From assembly GCF_900142075.1 (NCBI RefSeq), contig NZ_FQZO01000005.1:292653-356652 (forward strand): 64,000 bases of DNA, in the 5' to 3' direction. The notes under the pieces were generated by a model. That model was not told where the DNA came from and did no database searches. It saw only the letters and a list, made by a program, of their open reading frames with translations. Within the stretch, counting starts at the first letter, position 1. Every line of letters starts with the position of its first letter. Made by a program: the position numbers and the translations under genes. Origin of the DNA: Clostridium amylolyticum (lineage in GTDB: Bacteria; Bacillota; Clostridia; Clostridiales; Clostridiaceae). Positions 35,909 through 43,020 of this stretch are shown here, one piece after another.

Positions 35909-36820
35909 ATGGAAACAATTATTATATGTGTAATTTTTATATTGATTATAAGTATTATTACCTATACTAGCTATCATTTTTCCAATGTGGTTACTAAGCC
36001 TATTACTATGACTTCTGAGGAAACCTATAAAAGAGAATTAGAAAACAATAATATACAAATAGGTAAATGGGAAAAGCTTTATAAAGAAGAAATAAGTATC
36101 AAATCACCTTATGGCTATGATATTCATGGTTTATATTTTCCACAAAGTAATTCTAATAAGGCAATAATATTTTCTCATGGCATTACTTGGTCACTCTTTG
36201 GCTCAGTAAAATACATGGACATGTTCTTAAAACGAGGATTTTCTGTATTTATATACGATCATAGAAATCATGGAAAAAGTGGTGGAAGTGATACTTCTTT
36301 TGGTTTTTATGAAAAATATGATTTAAAAGCTTGTGCTGATTGGCTTTTTAATAAGATAGGGAAAAACGCCTTGATAGGTGTGCATGGAGAATCTATGGGA
36401 GCGGCAACGGTGCTTCAATATGCTGCCATAGATTCTAGAATAAAATTTTGCATAGAAGATTGCGGCTACTCTGATGCTGTACAACTATTTAAACACAGAC
36501 TTCTTAGAGAATATAAAATAAAATGGTTTCCTATAGTGAAACTAGCAAGCATTATGACAAAAATTCGTTTTGGATGGAAGTTTCAAGAAGTATCTCCCAT
36601 TAAAGACCTTTCTTCTTTAGAGCTTCCCATACTTTTTATCCATGGGGATAAGGACGATTATGTACCTACTCATATGTGTTTAGATATGTACAATGCTAAA
36701 AAAGGTGTAAAATATAAATATATAGCTCCTAACTCTGGACATGCTCAATCTTACGTGAATAATAAAGTCGAATATGAGGAAAAAGTAAATAAATTTTTAA
36801 AGGATATTAATATTATTTAA
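35909..36820 (+). CDS. Membrane-anchored alpha/beta hydrolase
   Basis: The 303-residue protein starts with one membrane helix (METIIICVIFILIISIITY) and continues as an alpha/beta hydrolase: HGITW oxyanion region, YDHRNHGKSGG, nucleophile elbow GESMG, acid HGDKDDYVP, and a histidine in NSGHAQSY. The substrate is unknown; it resembles clostridial YqkD-like hydrolases. ATG at 35909 follows AGGAGG; an extension of 19 codons upstream is rejected. It is transcribed alone and ends in a shared palindrome. Confidence 0.85.
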   Translation: METIIICVIFILIISIITYTSYHFSNVVTKPITMTSEETYKRELENNNIQIGKWEKLYKEEISIKSPYGYDIHGLYFPQSNSNKAIIFSHGITWSLFGSVKYMDMFLKRGFSVFIYDHRNHGKSGGSDTSFGFYEKYDLKACADWLFNKIGKNALIGVHGESMGAATVLQYAAIDSRIKFCIEDCGYSDAVQLFKHRLLREYKIKWFPIVKLASIMTKIRFGWKFQEVSPIKDLSSLELPILFIHGDKDDYVPTHMCLDMYNAKKGVKYKYIAPNSGHAQSYVNNKVEYEEKVNKFLKDINII

Positions 36821-36876
36821 TAAAGGTGGTGCAGTAAAAAGCGTTTAAACGCTTTTTGCTGCACCACCTTTATTAA
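36817..36876. terminator. 60-base palindromic bidirectional terminator
   Basis: Positions 36817-36834 pair perfectly with 36859-36876, enclosing AAAAAGCG...CGCTTTTT, with a single mismatch pair (36835/36858). Both converging genes end in it: the hydrolase stop is at its left edge and the transporter's last codons and stop lie in its centre. Confidence 0.85.
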
Positions 36877-38131
36877 CTTTAAAATCATAACCTGCAAAGG
36901 TATTATGAAATAATATAGTAGCTGCTAAATAAAGCAATGCTGTTAAAAAATAAGGCACTTCATATCCATAAGGGACATGAGCCATAATAAGCCCTCCTAC
37001 CATGGTACTTATAGCTCTACTTAGGTTATTTGCTATATTATTTATACTTGCAAAGGTGGATCTTTGAGTGGAATTAATAAGTTCCATGGTAAGTGTACCA
37101 GTTACAGGCCCTGCCATATTCATTAAACCATTTCTCATGAACATAGCTGCTGCTACAATATAAATATTAGGGGGTAATGCTATTAAAAGTAGGAAGGGTA
37201 TGGATAATATTTGACATGTGTTAATGGTCTTTATCCGCCCTAACCTTTTAGCCATAAATGGGGTTATAAGTCCTCCCATCCCCATAGCTGCTTGAGCCAA
37301 TGACATTATAACTCCAATGGTATCTGTTCCCGCATTTACTTTATACTTTAAATAAACATTAAAATAAGGAACCACCAGCCCTGCACCAAAACCAATTAAA
37401 GCATTATATATTAAGAACCTGGAAGCATATCTATTTTTAATTAAATCTTTTGCATTAGAAAAATAATTACTATGACTAACACTTTTAAAATTAGGATTTT
37501 CTTTTATAAAACATACTACCACACAAGCCATTAATCCTAGCACTCCAGCTCCCACCATGCTATAGCTTAAGGCTTTTATGCCACCCAGCTTTGATACTAT
37601 ACTTTCTGATATAGCTCCAAATACAGTATATCCAATCATGGTGGAGAACACATTGGTTGCAAAGGAATAGCTAAAAAGTTGAACTCTATTTTTATCATTG
37701 GAGTTTTCCATAAAAAAAGGTCCTTCGCATACTACCATAAAAGAATTTGCTGTACCTTGGACTATAGCTAATATTAATAATAAATAAGTTTTAGTACTTA
37801 ATCCTTGAAATATAGTGCAAAGAGGTACAAATAACATAGCCAAAAATATGGCTTTCTTTTTTCCTATTTTATCTGCTATCATGGAACAAGGAATGGAGGC
37901 TAAAGCAATAGCCGCAGTTTTAAAACTTAAAATAACCCCTAAAAATCCTTCTTTTATTCCAATCTCTTTTAGATATATCCCTTGAAGCATACTAAATGCT
38001 CCTAATGAAATGTAAAAAAATAATATAGCTAAAAGGTATAGCCTAGCATTTCTATTGTATTGCTTTTTTATCTTTGTAATTCTTCTCTTAATATTCTTCT
38101 GTATATTCTGTGCTTTTAAAAAACCCACCAC
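36845..38131 (-). CDS. Major facilitator superfamily transporter
   Basis: The about 428-residue membrane protein has 12 predicted helices and an MFS loop motif (ADKIGKKKAIFLAM) after the second helix, with RLGRIK in the second half. Substrate is not evident from sequence. The start is unclear: GTG codons at 38137, 38131 and 38128 all follow a GGAG; 38131 or 38128 give the best spacing. Its last codons lie inside the shared terminator palindrome. Confidence 0.85.
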   Translation of the reverse strand: MVGFLKAQNIQKNIKRRITKIKKQYNRNARLYLLAILFFYISLGAFSMLQGIYLKEIGIKEGFLGVILSFKTAAIALASIPCSMIADKIGKKKAIFLAMLFVPLCTIFQGLSTKTYLLLILAIVQGTANSFMVVCEGPFFMENSNDKNRVQLFSYSFATNVFSTMIGYTVFGAISESIVSKLGGIKALSYSMVGAGVLGLMACVVVCFIKENPNFKSVSHSNYFSNAKDLIKNRYASRFLIYNALIGFGAGLVVPYFNVYLKYKVNAGTDTIGVIMSLAQAAMGMGGLITPFMAKRLGRIKTINTCQILSIPFLLLIALPPNIYIVAAAMFMRNGLMNMAGPVTGTLTMELINSTQRSTFASINNIANNLSRAISTMVGGLIMAHVPYGYEVPYFLTALLYLAATILFHNTFAGYDFKVNKGGAAKSV

Positions 38132-38227
38132 CGTCACTCCAAAAAATATATTTTTCTATCTTTAGAAATTATTATACAAAAAATTAAAATCCTTTTCTCA
38201 TTGAGTAATTAATTTAGAAAAAACACA

Positions 38228-38677
38228 TTATCTTGTAACTTTATTTAATATCTTATAAAAAAAATAGTATTTTTCTTTATTTATGTATCCAAGCTTTTTA
38301 TAAAGATTATGAGCTTCTTTTCTCTCCTTACCTGAACTAAGGCTCACTCCATAACAGCCTCTCTTATTACACCACTTCTCTGTGTTTAATATAAGTTCTG
38401 TACCTATCCCTTTGTTTCTATGATTTTTGTCCACAACTAACCCAGAAATCATTGCAAAATTATATTTACCTAGTTTACTATGTACTTCACTTTGAATCCA
38501 ACCTACTACTTCCTGGTTTTCCTCTGCCACAAGGAGTAAAGAATTACTGTTATTCACCATATATGAATATCTGCACACTACATCTTCTATAGAAACTTCG
38601 TAACCCATCTGCTTACTTAAACTTGCTATAAAATTAAAATCCTTAACGTCGGCCTTTCTAATATTAATTTCTTCCAT
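38228..38677 (-). CDS. GNAT-family N-acetyltransferase
   Basis: The 149-residue protein has the GNAT fold: NIRKADVKDFNFIASL, the acetyl-CoA loop region VVDKNHRNKGIGTELI (Q/RxxGxG/A as RNKGIG), and LYKKLGYI. The acceptor is unknown. ATG at 38675-38677 follows AGAGG; an ATG five codons upstream is possible. Confidence 0.88.
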   Translation of the reverse strand: MEEINIRKADVKDFNFIASLSKQMGYEVSIEDVVCRYSYMVNNSNSLLLVAEENQEVVGWIQSEVHSKLGKYNFAMISGLVVDKNHRNKGIGTELILNTEKWCNKRGCYGVSLSSGKERKEAHNLYKKLGYINKEKYYFFYKILNKVTR

Positions 38678-38761
38678 TGTTAACCTCTTCATCTCTACCC
38701 ATTTAAGTTTTTTACTTCAGTTTAAATTTTTATTTTCCAATTTCAATTTTTATTTTATTAT

Positions 38762-38956
38762 TTATTGACCTTTAAATTGATTTATATCTCTATAATATTT
38801 ATATCCTACTTCCCCTAGCTTTTCTTCAAGCTTATAAAGAGGTATATTCTTATCTTCACATAACACCTCTAAGGAGCTATACTCATCCCTAAGCTTCATG
38901 TTAATAATGCTAAGAAGTATATAAGGATCCATAACTAAATAATTATCGTTGTCCAC
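38762..38956 (-). CDS. DUF4250 family small protein
   Basis: The 64-residue product contains MDPYILLSIINMKLRDEYSSLEVLCEDKNI and ends YYRDINQF, the pattern of DUF4250, a small clostridial family of unknown function. GTG at 38954-38956, six bases after GGAG, gives the usual family length. Longer readings begin inside the hairpin at 39063-39119 and have no ribosome site, so they are rejected. Confidence 0.8.
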   Translation of the reverse strand: MDNDNYLVMDPYILLSIINMKLRDEYSSLEVLCEDKNIPLYKLEEKLGEVGYKYYRDINQFKGQ

Positions 38957-39062
38957 TTTAATCTCCGTCCTCTCATTGTGATATTTTTCAAAAAAATCTC
39001 TCATTATATTCATTATACTTAAATTCGACATAAAATTAAACACAGAGAATATATGGTAATTA

Positions 39063-39119
39063 ATGTAACCACCCCAGGGGGGCTCCCACAATATGGGATC
39101 CCCCCTGGGGTGGTTACAT
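39063..39119. repeat. GC-rich 26-bp hairpin
   Basis: Positions 39063-39088 pair with 39094-39119 with one mismatch (39083/39099) and a five-base loop. The arms contain CCACCCCAGGGGGG and are far more GC-rich than the surrounding DNA. It may have been the terminator of the decayed gene whose stop codon lies in its edge, or a mobile-element remnant. Confidence 0.75.
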
Positions 39120-39209
39120 ATATTTACATTTTATTATTTTTACTTCTCCAGGGGATAGGGTAATTTTTAAATTCCACTTTTCATCAAAGTCGTATATACC
39201 CTTTGGGTA
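39114..39209 (-). pseudogene. C-terminal remnant of a deleted gene
   Basis: The minus strand encodes 31 codons ending in TAA (39116-39114): YPKGIYDFDEKWNLKITLSP followed by GEVKIIKCKYM. It looks like the last beta-strands of a secreted or carbohydrate-active enzyme C-terminal domain, but the family is not identified. An in-frame stop lies directly upstream, there is no start or ribosome site, and a strong hairpin follows, as expected for a gene end whose body has been lost. Confidence 0.4.
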
Positions 39210-39253
39210 TTAAGGAATCAAATTATGTCTAATAATTTCATTTAAACCTATAT

Positions 39254-39315
39254 ATTATATAGAATTCTTGATTTACTTATGATTATATATAATCGAATTA
39301 AGCATTCTATATAAT
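39254..39315. repeat. Inverted repeat with nested palindrome
   Basis: ATTATATAGAAT (39254-39265) is repeated inverted at 39304-39315; the interval contains a 14-base palindrome GATTATATATAATC (39281-39294). No coding sequence is present in 39210-39414 otherwise. Confidence 0.55.
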
Positions 39316-39414
39316 TCATTAAAAACAATTTTAATAATTTTAACTTAGAATAATGAATATACTAATCACTATTAATATAATTTTTAGATAGAATATTAAT
39401 TTTTAAAAAAACTA

Positions 39415-39442
39415 TTGCAAACATACCCCGATGAGGTATAAT
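39415..39442 (+). promoter_or_regulatory. grx1 promoter with CsoR/CstR-like operator
   Basis: TTGCAA (39415-39420) and TATAAT (39437-39442) are 16 bases apart. The spacer is filled by TACCCC-GAT-GAGGTA (39424-39438), an imperfect palindrome with the same arms and three-base centre as the site at the trxB promoter. This resembles sites of CsoR-family repressors (copper-sensing CsoR, persulfide-sensing CstR). No csoR/cstR gene is in the window. Confidence 0.6.
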
Positions 39443-39487
39443 AGAGTTAGATAATTCATAATGATTATTTACTAAAAGGAGTTGTTA

Positions 39488-39718
39488 ATGATGATAAAAG
39501 TATATAGTACAAATTCATGTCCATGGTGTGTAAAAGTAAAAGGTTATTTAAAAAGTAATGGAATAGAATTTCAAGAACTAAATGTTCAAGAAGATACTGC
39601 TGCAAGAAAAGAAATGTTTGATAAATCAAAACAAATGGGAGTTCCTGTAGTAGACATAAACGGAAGCATTATAGTTGGATTTGACAAACCAGCTATAGAT
39701 AAAGCTTTAGGGCTGTAG
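39488..39718 (+). CDS. Glutaredoxin-like redoxin, CPWC active site (copy 1)
   Basis: The 76-residue protein (MMIKVYSTNSCPWCVKVKGY) has a thioredoxin-fold redoxin core with CPWC, the cis-Pro segment GVPVVDI and the C-terminal GSIIVGFDKPAID. It is close to the redoxin at 41624-41851 and to Cp9 of C. pasteurianum, which passes electrons from a TrxB-like flavoprotein (Cp34) to peroxiredoxin. ATG at 39488 follows AAAAGGAG. It is a single-gene unit. Confidence 0.92.
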   Translation: MMIKVYSTNSCPWCVKVKGYLKSNGIEFQELNVQEDTAARKEMFDKSKQMGVPVVDINGSIIVGFDKPAIDKALGL

Positions 39719-39719
39719 G

Positions 39720-39745
39720 AAAAATCTGCTGAAGAGCAGATTTTT
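39720..39745 (+). terminator. grx1 terminator
   Basis: AAAAATCTGCT (39720-39730) pairs with AGCAGATTTTT (39735-39745) around GAAG, with the T run included in the stem. Confidence 0.85.
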
Positions 39746-39752
39746 CAATTTA

Positions 39753-40052
39753 GAATTTAGAATTGAGAATTTAAAATGAAGGATAGTTTTTCTAGAAAAG
39801 AGTTAGAAAAACTTACATCTTATTTGTAATAAGAGGAAACCTGGAGGTTTCCTCTTATTACGTTATGGCAACTATGGATTTATTGATAGGTATAAGATTT
39901 CACACTATATTTTTCCTCTTAACTAAGTTAAATTAAATTTGTCACTTGTTACGTGACTAGCACCCTTTCAAAAACTCCCCAAGAGTTTTTTATTTTCTAT
40001 AAAATTCAAAGAAACTCCGTGAGTTTCCTCCTTAATTCTCAATTCTAAATTC
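39753..40052. repeat. 300-base non-coding segment bounded by 19-bp inverted repeats
   Basis: GAATTTAGAATTGAGAATT at 39753-39771 occurs inverted at 40034-40052. Inside are a 14-bp hairpin (39828-39841 with 39846-39859), two smaller hairpins (39970-39990, 40011-40027), and a copy of the dispersed repeat (39936-39964). Only a 17-codon frame without ribosome site is present. The layout is MITE-like, but no target-site duplication was found. Confidence 0.45.
39936..39964. repeat. Dispersed repeat, second copy
   Basis: This 29-base sequence matches 28802-28830 with three substitutions. It lies in the non-coding segment between grx1 and gapN. Confidence 0.65.
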
Positions 40053-40065
40053 TCAATTCTAAATT

Positions 40066-40093
40066 AAAAGAGAACCCTTTCAGGTTCTCTTTT
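40066..40093 (-). terminator. gapN terminator
   Basis: AAAAGAGAACC pairs with GGTTCTCTTTT around a six-base loop, giving four T residues then AATTT on the minus strand. It closes the trxB-grx2-gapN unit. Confidence 0.75.
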
Positions 40094-40094
40094 C

Positions 40095-41558
40095 CTACTT
40101 CCTATTGAAGTTTAATACTACTGCTTTTGGTCTAGACATTGCTTCTATGGAGTACCTAATTCCTTGAGTACCCATGCCTGAAGATTTAACTCCTAGGAAT
40201 GGGAAATGGTCTGGTCCTCTTTCAGTCTTATTATTTACTTGAACGGTACCTACCTCAAGTTTGTCAGCAATATAGAAGGCTTTATCTATATCTTTTGTAA
40301 ATACAGAAGATTGAAGTCCATATTCTGATCTATTGGCAATATCAATAGCTTCGTCCATATTCTTTATTCTAATTATAGGAAGTATTGGGCCAAAGGGTTC
40401 CTCCCAAGCTATTCTCATGTCTAAGGTTACATTGTCAAATAGCATGGGCTCAACTATATTTCCCTCTCTCTTTTCTCCCATTATCCTCTTAGCGCCTTTT
40501 TCCATAGCATCTTCTACTAGTTCCATTACAAAATCCGCTGCTCTATTATCAATAAGGGGAACTATCACTGTACCTTCTTCTCTTGGGTCACCAATCTTGA
40601 GCTTTTGAATTCTTGTTTTAAGTAAATCTACAAGCTTATCTGCTACAGAATCCATTACTAATATTCTCTTAACAGCAGTACATCTTTGTCCTGAATAAGA
40701 GAAGGCACCAGAAACTATATTATCTGCAGCATTTTCTAGGTCTGCATCTTCTAATACTATAGCGGCGTCTTTTCCACCTAGTTCTAGAAGAACAGGTTTC
40801 ATGGCAGTGATTTCTGATATGTGGTGACCCACTTCAGTACTTCCAGTAAAATTGATAAAATCTATATTAGGATGCTTAACTATATAATCTCCAATTTCGC
40901 TTCCTCTACCAGTTACAGTGTTTAAAACACCATCTGGCAATCCTGCTGCTTTAAATATTTGAGCTAGGAAAAGTGCTGAAATACTACCTTGTGTAGGTGG
41001 TTTTAAAATTACTGAGTTTCCTGCTGCCACTGCCGGTGCTATCTTTGATGCAGATAAGTTTACGGGATAGTTAAAAGGTGATATGGCAAGCACTACACCT
41101 AGTGGAACCCTACTTACAAAGGAAAGTTTGCTTCGATTATAACCTGGGAAGCTATCTCCTGGAAGAACATCTCCTTCCATAGCCTTTGCCGCATCCGCAG
41201 TAAACCTTATATAATCTGCAGTTCTTGTAACTTCAGAAACAGCTCCTTTTTTATCTTTTGCTATTTCTAAAGCTAAAACTGAACCTATTTCCTCTGCTCT
41301 TTCATATAATATATCTGCGGCTCTATATAATACCTCTGCCCTTTTATTTACTGGAACATCATTCCAAGCCTTTTGAGCAGCTTTTGAATTCTTTATTACC
41401 AAGTCTACCTCTTCTTGACTCATAGCAGGAACTTTTCCCACTAATGTTCCATCTATAGGTGAATGTATTTCAAGATACTTATTGGATTTGCTATCTACCC
41501 ATCTACCATCCACTAAATTTCTGTATATCTTGTTTTCACAACATAGTTCATTAAACAT
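40095..41558 (-). CDS. gapN: Non-phosphorylating glyceraldehyde-3-phosphate dehydrogenase (NADP)
   Basis: The 487-residue aldehyde dehydrogenase closely follows GapN: VVLAISPFNYPVNLSASKIAP, KPPTQGSIS, NFTGSTEVG, catalytic Glu259 (LELGGKD) and catalytic Cys293 (SGQRCTAVKR), and NNKTERGPDHFPF. GapN oxidises glyceraldehyde-3-phosphate to 3-phosphoglycerate and yields NADPH. No terminator separates it from grx2, 65 bases upstream, so it probably belongs to the trxB operon. Confidence 0.94.
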   Translation of the reverse strand: MFNELCCENKIYRNLVDGRWVDSKSNKYLEIHSPIDGTLVGKVPAMSQEEVDLVIKNSKAAQKAWNDVPVNKRAEVLYRAADILYERAEEIGSVLALEIAKDKKGAVSEVTRTADYIRFTADAAKAMEGDVLPGDSFPGYNRSKLSFVSRVPLGVVLAISPFNYPVNLSASKIAPAVAAGNSVILKPPTQGSISALFLAQIFKAAGLPDGVLNTVTGRGSEIGDYIVKHPNIDFINFTGSTEVGHHISEITAMKPVLLELGGKDAAIVLEDADLENAADNIVSGAFSYSGQRCTAVKRILVMDSVADKLVDLLKTRIQKLKIGDPREEGTVIVPLIDNRAADFVMELVEDAMEKGAKRIMGEKREGNIVEPMLFDNVTLDMRIAWEEPFGPILPIIRIKNMDEAIDIANRSEYGLQSSVFTKDIDKAFYIADKLEVGTVQVNNKTERGPDHFPFLGVKSSGMGTQGIRYSIEAMSRPKAVVLNFNRK

Positions 41559-41623
41559 ATTTTTCCTCCTTTAGTAAGAATTTAATTGTGTTTTTTAGTA
41601 TGGATTTTTGTATCTATTTAACT

Positions 41624-41851
41624 TTAACCTTTAATTGCATTATCAATGGCTTCTCTATCAAAACCAACTATTATAGTGCCATTTATATCTGTAACAGGCA
41701 CAGAACGTTGTCCTGATATCTTATAAACTTCATCTCTGGCTTCTTTTTCATCTGCCACATTTATTTCTTCGTAATTTTCACCTTTTGAATCTAAATATTT
41801 TTTTACTTTAACACACCATGGACACCAAGTAGTAGAATAAACCTTTATCAT
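41624..41851 (-). CDS. Glutaredoxin-like redoxin, CPWC active site (copy 2)
   Basis: The 75-residue redoxin has CPWC (residues 10-13), cis-Pro SVPVTDI and GTIIVGFDREAID. It overlaps trxB by four bases (ATGA), which ties its synthesis to that reductase. It is a paralogue of the 39488 gene. By analogy with Cp9, it is the electron carrier between TrxB and a peroxiredoxin or other disulfide targets. Confidence 0.93.
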   Translation of the reverse strand: MIKVYSTTWCPWCVKVKKYLDSKGENYEEINVADEKEARDEVYKISGQRSVPVTDINGTIIVGFDREAIDNAIKG

Positions 41852-42789
41852 AATCTTCTTCCCTTCTCCACTATATACTTTTCTGCAGCCAATGCAGCTA
41901 TAGTACCATCTGCCACAGCAGTAGTAATCTGTCTGTATAATTTTTCTCTTACATCCCCTGCAGCATATACTCCTTTAATATTTGTTTGCATGTTTTCATC
42001 TGTAGGAATATAGCCTTGGGTAGTTAAATTTATATAATCTTTAAAAAGTGCTGTTTTAGGTTCTGTACCTATATATCCAAATACTGCGTCTAAAGCTATA
42101 TCCTTTGTGTCACCAGTTTTAGTATTAGCTATTTTAGCACTTTCAACGAAATCTTTACCATAAACATCTACTAAATCCCAATTATACATTACTTCAATCT
42201 TAGGATGATTTAAAACCTCTTCTAAAGTAGTTTTTTCACCTTTAAAATAATCATACCTTCTTATCATTATAACCTTTGATGCAAATCTAGTAAGGAATAA
42301 AGCCTCTTCTAGGGCTGAATTTCCTCCCCCTACTACAGCGATAACTTTATCTTCATATACCGCGCCATCGCATACAGCACAATAATGAACTCCTTTCCCA
42401 GAAAACTTAGCTTCATTAGGTATTGGTAGTTTTCTTGGGGTTGCTCCTGTAGAAATAATTAAAGCCTTAGGTTTATATATATAGCTTCCAGTAGTAACTT
42501 CTTTATCATCATCACTTAAATAAACTTTTTCCACTAAATCAAACTCATCGATATCAGCACCAAGTTCCTGAGCTTGTTCTTGCATTAAATCTGCTAAGGC
42601 TCCACCTTCAACAGTTTTAAAGCCAGGATAATTTTCTATGGTGTAACTGCTCCTAACTTGACCACCTACTATTTCATTTTCTAAAAGCAATGTATTAAGC
42701 TTTGCTCTTGCAGCATAAATAGCTGAGGTAAGACCAGCTGGTCCAGCGCCTATTATCATTAGATCTAATTCTTTAATCTTCTTTTCCAT
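41848..42789 (-). CDS. trxB: Thioredoxin reductase-like flavoprotein
   Basis: The 313-residue flavoprotein has the FAD motif GAGPAG (14-19), the redox pair CAVC (137-140), the pyridine-nucleotide motif GGGNSA (154-159) and a C-terminal FAD-binding YAAGDVRE. The usual NADPH-selecting HRRxxxR reads IRRYDYFK, lacking the His and final Arg, so NADH or mixed use is possible, as in Cp34 of C. pasteurianum. It heads trxB-grx2-gapN behind a CsoR/CstR-like operator. Confidence 0.94.
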   Translation of the reverse strand: MEKKIKELDLMIIGAGPAGLTSAIYAARAKLNTLLLENEIVGGQVRSSYTIENYPGFKTVEGGALADLMQEQAQELGADIDEFDLVEKVYLSDDDKEVTTGSYIYKPKALIISTGATPRKLPIPNEAKFSGKGVHYCAVCDGAVYEDKVIAVVGGGNSALEEALFLTRFASKVIMIRRYDYFKGEKTTLEEVLNHPKIEVMYNWDLVDVYGKDFVESAKIANTKTGDTKDIALDAVFGYIGTEPKTALFKDYINLTTQGYIPTDENMQTNIKGVYAAGDVREKLYRQITTAVADGTIAALAAEKYIVEKGRRL

Positions 42790-42874
42790 TATCCCTCTCT
42801 CCTTACTATTAACTCTAAATTATAGAGCATTACAAACTTATAAATAGTTTCTGTTAAAATCTCAAATAATATTT

Positions 42875-42935
42875 TACCCCTAGGGGGTATTATATTTATT
42901 ATAATATACTAAATTTTAAATAAAATCAATAGTAA
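42875..42935 (-). promoter_or_regulatory. trxB promoter region with CsoR/CstR-like operator
   Basis: A perfect TACCCC-N3-GGGGTA palindrome (42875-42889) lies directly at the end of a TATAAT (42894-42889) on the minus strand. An alternative promoter TTGATT-N17-TATTAT a few bases upstream would place the palindrome over the start of transcription. Either fits repression. The site shares geometry with 39424-39438. Confidence 0.6.
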
Positions 42936-42973
42936 TTTATTCTAAACAATAATTATTATTATTTATTATATAA

Positions 42974-43005
42974 AAAAGCTGACATTGATGTCAATGTCAG
43001 CTTTT
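42974..43005 (-). terminator. clpC operon terminator
   Basis: A perfect 15-base stem (42974-42988 with 42991-43005, AAAAGCTGACATTGA arms) has a two-base centre and is followed by TTATATAAT. It closes the ctsR-mcsA-mcsB-clpC operon and can work in both directions. Confidence 0.85.
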
Positions 43006-43020
43006 GTTTTATTTTATAAA

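Noticed and set aside
38957..39091. Longer form of the DUF4250 protein beginning in the GC-rich hairpin
   Set aside because: The extension starts from a TTG inside the hairpin loop without a ribosome site and exceeds the family length.
39196..39210. Third CsoR/CstR-like palindrome ATACCC-TTT-GGGTAT
   Set aside because: It has the right arms, but it lies at the edge of a probable gene remnant (codons for YPKGIY) and no promoter is next to it, so it was not counted with the two promoter sites.
39781..39829. 17-codon frame MKDSFSRKELEKLTSYL between grx1 and gapN
   Set aside because: No ribosome site precedes it and it lies within a repeat-rich segment; it was not called as a gene.
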